From SZUA-430 sp046153995 (GTDB lineage Bacteria > Pseudomonadota > Alphaproteobacteria > Micropepsales > Micropepsaceae): a stretch of 17,630 nucleotides of DNA. The position numbers and the translations under genes are program-made. Shown here piece by piece: positions 13,821 through 17,630 of the stretch. A model generated the notes under the pieces. The model saw nothing but the letters and a program-made list of their open reading frames with translations. It was not told where the DNA came from and did no database searches. Where the stretch lies: positions 1-17,630 of the forward strand of contig JBJXEH010000094.1 of NCBI GenBank assembly GCA_046153995.1, in the 5' to 3' direction. Numbering within the stretch: position 1 is the stretch's first letter; each line of letters starts with the position of its first letter.

Positions 13821-14780
13821 TCACATCCCCCGCGTATCCAAATACAGCACCACACGATTGTCCTTTTCGTGCACGACGCGCACGCGGGGGAAGCCGCCCA
13901 TCGTCACCTCGTGGGCATAGCGCTTCACCGTCATGCCGCCGTCGTTGCTCTCGACGACATAGGCGTTCGGCAAACACGCGGCCACCTTCTTCGACGCCGC
14001 CGCCGCGAACGCAGCACTCTCGGCCGCCGTGCCCGCAGCCTTCGTGCAGTAATAGCTGCCGAACCGCGGGCTCATGCGGCCGGGCAGGGCGAGGCTCTGT
14101 TGGATCGCGCACGCACCGAAGCCGTCGATCGCGGTCGACCCGGCACCCGCATACTTCTGCCGCTCCGCCTCGTTCAGATAGAACGACTTGAAGAACGGCG
14201 TCTCCTTCTGCCCGTCGCCCAGCACCTTGCGGATCGCCGTGCAGAACGCGTCCGGCGCAGCCGTTGCCGCCACCACCGCAGGCTTCGCAGCCGCAGAGGG
14301 CGTGGTCTTGATTTCGCTGAGCTTCGGACCAAAACCCATCATCGCAACCATCGCCGCCGCTTTGTTGGGCGACGTCACCGCGCCGTCGAGCCCGGTCTTG
14401 TCGCACGCGAACTGCTTGGCGCGCAGCGGCCAACCGAACGACGCGGGCACCCACGGATTGCCGGCCGAAAGTGCGGCCGGTGCAACGGCCTTGCCCGTCT
14501 TCGTCATACGCTCGTTCGAAATCTGACGAACCGCAGGCTTCGCGCAGTCGAGCTCGTAGCGGCGAATGTCGAACTGATAGCTGACCGCCCCGTCGCTCTG
14601 CGGCTCGCCGTGATAGCGCGCAATCCGCACATGCAAGAACCCGGTTTTCTCGTTTTTCGCGGTCCCACTCTTCTCATAGCCCCAAGCCGTCGCCCCATCC
14701 TTGACGACCAGCCACGCCTCAGCCGCCGCCGCCGGCCAAGCAAGCCCCGCCGCCACCACCGCCGCTATCCACGCACGCAT
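13821..14780 (-). CDS. Exported protein with adhesin-E-like N-terminal domain
   Basis: A 319-residue protein with a signal peptide (MRAWIAAVVAAGLAWPAAAA, cleavage near residue 20). The first 100 residues (WLVVKDGATAWGYEKSG through FDIRRYELDCAKPAVRQIS) follow the pattern of surface-adhesin protein E domains: a strand-rich module ending in an elDCa-type motif. The remainder is Ala-rich with five further Cys (FACDK, AFCTAI, GACAIQ, YYCTKA, AACLPNAY), suggesting disulphides in the periplasm. ATG 14778-14780 is preceded by GGAGGG at proper spacing; an upstream in-frame ATG adds 11 residues with no signal. It converges on the S41 gene with only 16 bp between the stops. Confidence 0.62.
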   Translation of the reverse strand: MRAWIAAVVAAGLAWPAAAAEAWLVVKDGATAWGYEKSGTAKNEKTGFLHVRIARYHGEPQSDGAVSYQFDIRRYELDCAKPAVRQISNERMTKTGKAVAPAALSAGNPWVPASFGWPLRAKQFACDKTGLDGAVTSPNKAAAMVAMMGFGPKLSEIKTTPSAAAKPAVVAATAAPDAFCTAIRKVLGDGQKETPFFKSFYLNEAERQKYAGAGSTAIDGFGACAIQQSLALPGRMSPRFGSYYCTKAAGTAAESAAFAAAASKKVAACLPNAYVVESNDGGMTVKRYAHEVTMGGFPRVRVVHEKDNRVVLYLDTRGM

Positions 14781-14873
14781 ACAAACCCTCCGACTCGAAA
14801 TCGAGGCGACCAAAGCAAAGCGTGCAGGGCGCGTCCATCCCCCAACGAAGAGAGCGACAGCGAGCGGTTGGCT

Positions 14874-15209
14874 CTAAGGAATGTGCCTCTTCAAGAACGC
14901 CGTCACCGCGTTGCGTTCTTGGGGTCTGATTGCGCCGAGGCGGCGATCCAGCAAGTCTTCGGAGACTGTGAACAAGCGCGAAGGACGGATAACGCAGTCC
15001 TCCGGAAGCCCGGCTGACTCCGGGTCCTTGATCGCAATATCTTCCGCCAACGTGCCGCCTTTGGCTGTCGTGATCATCATCGCCCACAGGACGCGATAGT
15101 TCGCGGTCAGAGCCTCCGTCGAAACGATCAGAGCAGGCCGCTTCTTGGCATCGTGACCTTCAAGGTAGGGGAACGTCAGACGAACGACATCCCAGCGCTT
15201 ACAGATCAC
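14874..15209 (-). CDS. MazF/PemK-like endoribonuclease toxin
   Basis: A 111-residue protein with the compact SH3-like barrel pattern of MazF/PemK toxins. WDVVRLTFPYLEGHDAKKRPALIVST (residues 6-31) holds the conserved G/W-DVV start, the P-F/Y turn and the KRPALIVS strand; AMMITTAKGG and DCVIRPSRLFTV are the later core strands. The start is GTG 15207-15209 inside the antitoxin gene, an 11-bp overlap that implies translational coupling. Such toxins cleave mRNA or rRNA at short single-stranded motifs. The charged loop residues used in catalysis appear retained (the KKRP Arg and the IRPSRL Arg/Ser). It follows its antitoxin gene, the standard MazEF order. Confidence 0.86.
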   Translation of the reverse strand: MICKRWDVVRLTFPYLEGHDAKKRPALIVSTEALTANYRVLWAMMITTAKGGTLAEDIAIKDPESAGLPEDCVIRPSRLFTVSEDLLDRRLGAIRPQERNAVTAFLKRHIP

Positions 15210-15429
15210 GGAACGCCTCGTCGGCCTCCGGCGACAGCCAGTCGCTGAGTGCGTGCTCTTGCAGTTTCAAGAACTCCGCGTCGAGCACGCCGGCCTTACG
15301 GATCAAGATGCCGGCTTTGGTTTGCCGGTAAACAACGGCGTCTCCGGCCTTTAGCCGCAGTTTCGCCCGCACCTCTGCCGGAATCGTTGTTTGGCCCTTG
15401 GCCGTAATCTTGCTCGCGATGATGCCCAT
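15199..15429 (-). CDS. AbrB/MazE-type antitoxin
   Basis: A 76-residue protein starting MGIIASKITAKGQTTIPAEV, the swapped-hairpin AbrB/MazE DNA-binding fold with the diagnostic K-G-Q-x-T-I-P motif (residues 11-17) followed by VRAKLRLKAGDAVVY. The C-terminal 35 residues (EFLKLQEHALSDWLSPEADE) are acidic and probably wrap the toxin. ATG 15427-15429 starts the fold and is preceded by AAGG; the frame extends 87 codons upstream only as the shadow of the neighbouring methyltransferase. It is probably autoregulated through the palindrome at 15438-15450. Confidence 0.9.
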   Translation of the reverse strand: MGIIASKITAKGQTTIPAEVRAKLRLKAGDAVVYRQTKAGILIRKAGVLDAEFLKLQEHALSDWLSPEADEAFRDL

Positions 15430-15437
15430 GGGCGTTG

Positions 15438-15458
15438 CCTTACAGTAAGGAGGTAAGG
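15438..15458 (-). promoter_or_regulatory. Candidate MazE operator
   Basis: CCTTACAGTAAGG (15438-15450) is a perfect 13-bp palindrome with a single central base. A third half-site GTAAGG lies at 15453-15458, overlapping the putative -10 box. This is the expected position for autorepression, over the transcription start of the toxin-antitoxin operon, 8 bp ahead of the antitoxin ATG. Assignment is by position and symmetry. Confidence 0.6.
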
Positions 15459-15484
15459 ATACAATGCGCAAGGATGCAGCGCAA
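15456..15484 (-). promoter_or_regulatory. Candidate sigma-70 promoter of the MazEF operon
   Basis: On the minus strand a TTGCGC -35 box (15479-15484) and a TATCCT -10 box (15456-15461) are separated by exactly 17 bp; each matches four of six consensus bases. Transcription would start near 15449, inside the operator palindrome, giving a leader of about 20 nt. The pair of genes could therefore be expressed independently of the methyltransferase upstream. Confidence 0.5.
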
Positions 15485-15497
15485 TCCTTATGAAACG

Positions 15498-16223
15498 CTA
15501 AACGCGGGCCTTCTCCCAAACCATCACCAAAAACCAAGGCGCGCGCACGTAGTCCACCGCGCGCGCCGCCGGCGCACCGGTAACCGGCCGCGGTTCGTCG
15601 AAATGCGTGAGCCGCAAACCTTCGCCCAGCAGCAGCTTCATGTACACGCTCAGCGGCCGGTGATAATTGCAGATCCGGATGCCGCGCCACTCAAGCCAGT
15701 TCGCCCGCTCCTCCAAATAGCGGTCGATGCGGAAATGCGCTTTGGCGCCGTTCGCATCGCGTGCCCAGCCTAGCCCCTCGCCGTCGCCCGCGGTATTGAA
15801 CCCGTTCGAGTTCGCGATGAGCAGCCGCGCACCCGGCCGCATCACGCGCGCCATCTCGCCGATCGCAGCCGCGGCATCCGGAATATCCACCAGCGACAAA
15901 CAACTGACGACCAGATCGAACGTGGCTCCGTCGAACGGCAGCCTCGCCGCATCCCCTTCGACATACGTGCCAGCCGGATCACGCGCCTGAGCCTGAGCGA
16001 TCAACGCCCGCGTCGGATCGATCCCCGTCACCGCCACGTCGTGCTTCGCCAGCATCCGGCAAAACCGCCCCTCGCCGCAGCCGACGTCGAGCGCGTTCGC
16101 GGGCCGCCCGGCAAGCGCCAGCGGCACCATCACCGGATCGAGCACATACCGCCGCCCGAAATCCCCGTGCTCCCCCATATCCGCAATCCACGCCGCGGCG
16201 GAAGCGTCCCACCCGTTGTCCAT
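15498..16223 (-). CDS. Class I SAM-dependent methyltransferase (Methyltransf_11 type)
   Basis: A 241-residue cytosolic methyltransferase. Motif I LDVGCGEGRF (45-54) binds S-adenosylmethionine, the VTGIDPT strand end carries the acidic ribose-binding Asp, then GDAARLPFDGATFDLVVSCL is motif II/III, and RVMRPGARLLIANSNGF follows (motif post-III). The layout is like UbiE/BioC-type small-molecule enzymes; the acceptor cannot be predicted. ATG 16221-16223 (MDNGWDASAAAW) is my start; GTG 16230-16232 is an in-frame alternative. Upstream on the sense strand the end of repeat copy 5 supplies GAGGGA, which is the only ribosome-binding-site-like sequence near either start. Confidence 0.86.
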   Translation of the reverse strand: MDNGWDASAAAWIADMGEHGDFGRRYVLDPVMVPLALAGRPANALDVGCGEGRFCRMLAKHDVAVTGIDPTRALIAQAQARDPAGTYVEGDAARLPFDGATFDLVVSCLSLVDIPDAAAAIGEMARVMRPGARLLIANSNGFNTAGDGEGLGWARDANGAKAHFRIDRYLEERANWLEWRGIRICNYHRPLSVYMKLLLGEGLRLTHFDEPRPVTGAPAARAVDYVRAPWFLVMVWEKARV

Positions 16224-16231
16224 TTCAGACA

Positions 16232-16404
16232 CTGTCCCTCATCCGTCTCGCGGCTGCGCCGCTCGCCACCTTCTCCCGCTATTCGCGGGAGAAGGGCAAT
16301 GCCTATGTTGAGAGTTCGGAAATTTAGAAACCGGATTGCCCTTCTCCCATCGAATGATGGGAGAAGGTGGCGAGCGCGGCACGCGCGAGACGGATGAGGG
16401 ACAG
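16232..16404 (-). repeat. Family A palindromic element, copy 5 (reverse orientation)
   Basis: A 173-bp palindrome between divergent genes. Here the CGGC-TGC-GCCG motif and the GC-TATTC-GC tip are in the left arm and the CGCG-TGC-CGCG-like motif is in the right, the mirror image of copies 1 and 2, so the copy is inserted the other way round. The right tip is ATC-GAAT-GAT, seen nowhere else in the window. Its left end GAGGGACAG (minus strand) reaches into the start of the methyltransferase gene. Confidence 0.93.
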
Positions 16405-16484
16405 CGTCGGCAGGAGGCAACAGGTTTGTTTACGCGAAAGCCCTGGGCTAGCGTCGGCGCTCGTACCGGAGTCGCCCCACCCGC

Positions 16485-16943
16485 GTGACACCCCTCATCC
16501 TCTCCCCCATCCTGAAACCCGACCACGCGAAACTGCGCGAGGCTTATGAGGTCGCGGCCGACGTGATGCGCAGCGTCGGCAACGTCACGATCCGCATCCC
16601 GAAATTCTTTCAGTACGACGGCTCCAGCCTGCCGATGCCGGCCTGGCCGATCTTCGGCACGCCGTTCAGCCCCCAACTGATGGGCGCCTCCGTCTTCCAC
16701 GACTGGCTCTACCACACGCACCAAGTGGCAAAGAAAACGGCAGACCGCCTGTTCCACCAAATGCTGATCGAAGACGGCATCGACGAACAGCGCGCGTGGA
16801 TGATGAAGACGGTGGTCAGCGAATTCGGCGAGCCGTCTTGGGAGAACGACGCCCGCGACCGCGCCTACATCGCAAGACTGACCGCCCGCATCACCGCCGA
16901 CAACCGCGACCCCGCCAACTACGGACTGCCGCCCAAGTCGTAG
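16485..16943 (+). CDS. DUF1353 family (phage-type) protein
   Basis: A 152-residue protein of the DUF1353 family, often found in phages and prophages. Visible family marks are FFQYDGSSLPMPAWPIFGTP (about residues 41-60), where family members have a DGAS-P-W motif, GASVFHDWLYHTH (66-78) with the conserved HD pair, and ADRLFHQMLIEDGIDEQRA (84-102). The HD and later His suggest a metal site, but no activity is established. The start is GTG 16485; GGAG lies about 13 bp upstream, rather far. No signal peptide. No other phage gene is nearby, so it is likely domesticated or an independent cargo gene. Confidence 0.82.
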   Translation: MTPLILSPILKPDHAKLREAYEVAADVMRSVGNVTIRIPKFFQYDGSSLPMPAWPIFGTPFSPQLMGASVFHDWLYHTHQVAKKTADRLFHQMLIEDGIDEQRAWMMKTVVSEFGEPSWENDARDRAYIARLTARITADNRDPANYGLPPKS

Positions 16944-16958
16944 GGCGAATCCCCCACG

Positions 16959-17183
16959 CTGTCCCTCATTCCCCCTTCGCTAAGGCTACGGGGGACTTAG
17001 TTGTCAGCTAGACCCGCCGAAGCCTCGGCGAAGGCGGGCCGTCTCGCGCTATGCGCTCGCCACCTTCTCCCGTTTCGCAACGGGAGAAGGGCAATTCATA
17101 TTGAATTTTGAAACGGATTACCCTTCTCCCGCGAATAGCGGGAGAAGGTGGCGAGCGCAAAGCGCGAGACGGATGAGGGACAG
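16959..17183 (+). repeat. Family A palindromic element, copy 6 (one arm long, one short)
   Basis: A 225-bp element between the convergent DUF1353 and OmpA-type genes. The left arm has the long form (CATTCCCCCTTCGCTAAGGC, then GAAGCCTCGGCGAAGGCGGG) as in copy 4, but the right arm is the short form ending GACGGATGAGGGACAG as in copies 1-3. Inner tips are GTT-TCGC-AAC (left) and GC-GAATA-GC (right), identical to copy 4. The arms therefore pair over the outermost 12 bp and again from CGTCTCGCGC inward, leaving about 65 nt unpaired. Confidence 0.92.
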
Positions 17184-17200
17184 TGTAAGAGACTAGACCC

Positions 17201-17234
17201 AAAGAAAAAGGGCGGAGGTAACGCCTCCGCCCTT
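17201..17234 (-). terminator. Intrinsic terminator of the OmpA-type gene
   Basis: On the minus strand AAGGGCGGAGG (complement of 17224-17234) pairs with CCTCCGCCCTT (complement of 17208-17218) across a 5-nt loop and runs into TTTCTTT. It starts 28 bp after the stop codon of the OmpA-type gene. Confidence 0.85.
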
Positions 17235-17261
17235 CGGTACTATCCCCTTCGATCTGGGTCT

Positions 17262-17630
17262 TTAGAGGTTGATGTGCACGCGCCGGTTCTGCGGTTCGCG
17301 CACGCCGTCGGCGGTGGGCACCATCGGATCGCTCTCGCCCTTGGCTGAGGTCGAGATCGAGCCGCCCGGAATGCCTTCCGCAACCAGCGCACCCTTCACC
17401 GTACCCGCACGGCGTTGGCTGAGGCCCTGGTTATACTTGGGCGAGCCCGAACGGTCCGCATGGCCGATGACGGTGAGCGTCGCCGAACCGAACTGCTTGG
17501 CGGCGGCGGCCGCTTGACGGATCACTTCCTGCGCTTCGGCCGTCAGGTTCGATTTGTTGTGGCCGAAGAAGACGATGAATTCGCGCGGCGGCGCCACAGG
17601 GTCCATCGGCGGCGGCGGCGGCGGTGGCGG
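17262..17630 (-). CDS. OmpA-family protein, C-terminal domain (partial, start beyond window)
   Basis: The visible 123 residues are open to the window edge and begin with eight Pro codons, a flexible linker, followed by MDPVAPPREFIVFFGHNKSN. The OmpA-like peptidoglycan-binding domain follows: NLTAEAQEVIRQ, the hallmark ATLTVIGHADRSGSPKYNQG segment, and LSQRRAGTVKGALVAEGI, with the Asp and Arg that contact diaminopimelate. NRRVHINL ends the domain in family style. The protein is probably an outer-membrane beta-barrel or lipoprotein whose N-terminal part lies beyond 17630. The internal Met at 17604-17606 is not a likely start, because the proline linker runs on upstream of it. A terminator follows. 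Confidence 0.88.
   Translation of the reverse strand, partial: PPPPPPPPMDPVAPPREFIVFFGHNKSNLTAEAQEVIRQAAAAAKQFGSATLTVIGHADRSGSPKYNQGLSQRRAGTVKGALVAEGIPGGSISTSAKGESDPMVPTADGVREPQNRRVHINL

Noticed and set aside
13869..15017. 382-residue plus-strand frame
   Set aside because: Antisense to the adhesin-E-like and MazF genes and Arg/His-rich; no recognisable domain.
16485..16943. Prophage remnant around the DUF1353 gene
   Set aside because: No integrase, capsid, tail or lysis gene and no attachment-site duplication nearby; a single family member is not enough.

Overview
The window is GC-rich DNA from a free-living bacterium, most likely an alphaproteobacterium. This rests on GC-rich third codon positions, the mixture of families (DUF1993, a cytochrome c'-like lipoprotein, DUF1353, an OmpA-type protein with a polyproline linker) and, above all, intergenic palindromes of the TCATGGCCGGGCTTGACCC and CCTCATCCGTCTCGCG types that are common in Alphaproteobacteria. 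Genus cannot be fixed from the sequence. No rRNA, tRNA, CRISPR array, transposase or integrase was seen.

Layout. At 1-33 there may be the first codons of a minus-strand gene. 300-939 is a type II toxin-antitoxin pair (RHH antitoxin, then PIN toxin). 1006-1842 encodes an exported methyltransferase-like protein. 2042-2563 (minus) is a DUF1993 protein and 2962-4458 a membrane-anchored M20 metallopeptidase of the PM20D1/Gly-X carboxypeptidase type. 4660-6210 (minus) is an acyl-CoA synthetase, followed by a small dimeric alpha/beta-barrel protein (6441-6749) with a clear terminator. 7013-7165 is an unusually small ORF resembling only the C-terminal tail of ParD antitoxins. 7448-8158 (minus) is a lambda-type serine/threonine phosphatase, 8456-8707 a tiny membrane protein, and 8848-10040 (minus) a two-gene unit of a cytochrome c'-like lipoprotein and a multi-TM protein. 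10630-11286 is a low-complexity lipoprotein that also carries a C-terminal membrane helix; 11484-11840 a small secreted protein; 12236-13804 an S41-type protease lipoprotein; 13821-14780 (minus) an exported adhesin-E-like protein. 14874-15429 (minus) is a MazEF-type pair with a visible promoter and operator, 15498-16223 (minus) a cytosolic class I methyltransferase, 16485-16943 a DUF1353 protein, and 17262-17630 (minus) the C-terminal part of an OmpA-family protein running off the window.

The genes are ordinary single genes or pairs and do not form one pathway. The remarkable part is what lies between them: ten long palindromic elements of 155-306 bp, adding up to about 2.1 kb or 12% of the window, occupy almost every sizeable gap. 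Six belong to one family (A; CTGTCCCTCATC ends) whose inner hairpin tips differ from copy to copy but stay base-paired. One A copy is flipped, one carries a 95-bp perfect inverted repeat, and one has a long arm on one side only. The other four are built from 8-11-nt tandem words ending in AAG (CGCCAAG, CACGAAG, CACCAAG) arranged as inverted repeats, often nested, three of them with a shared GGCGCTTCGCGCC core. They look like a modular, non-coding, probably mobilised system of structured DNA/RNA elements, and are my main candidate for something poorly described.
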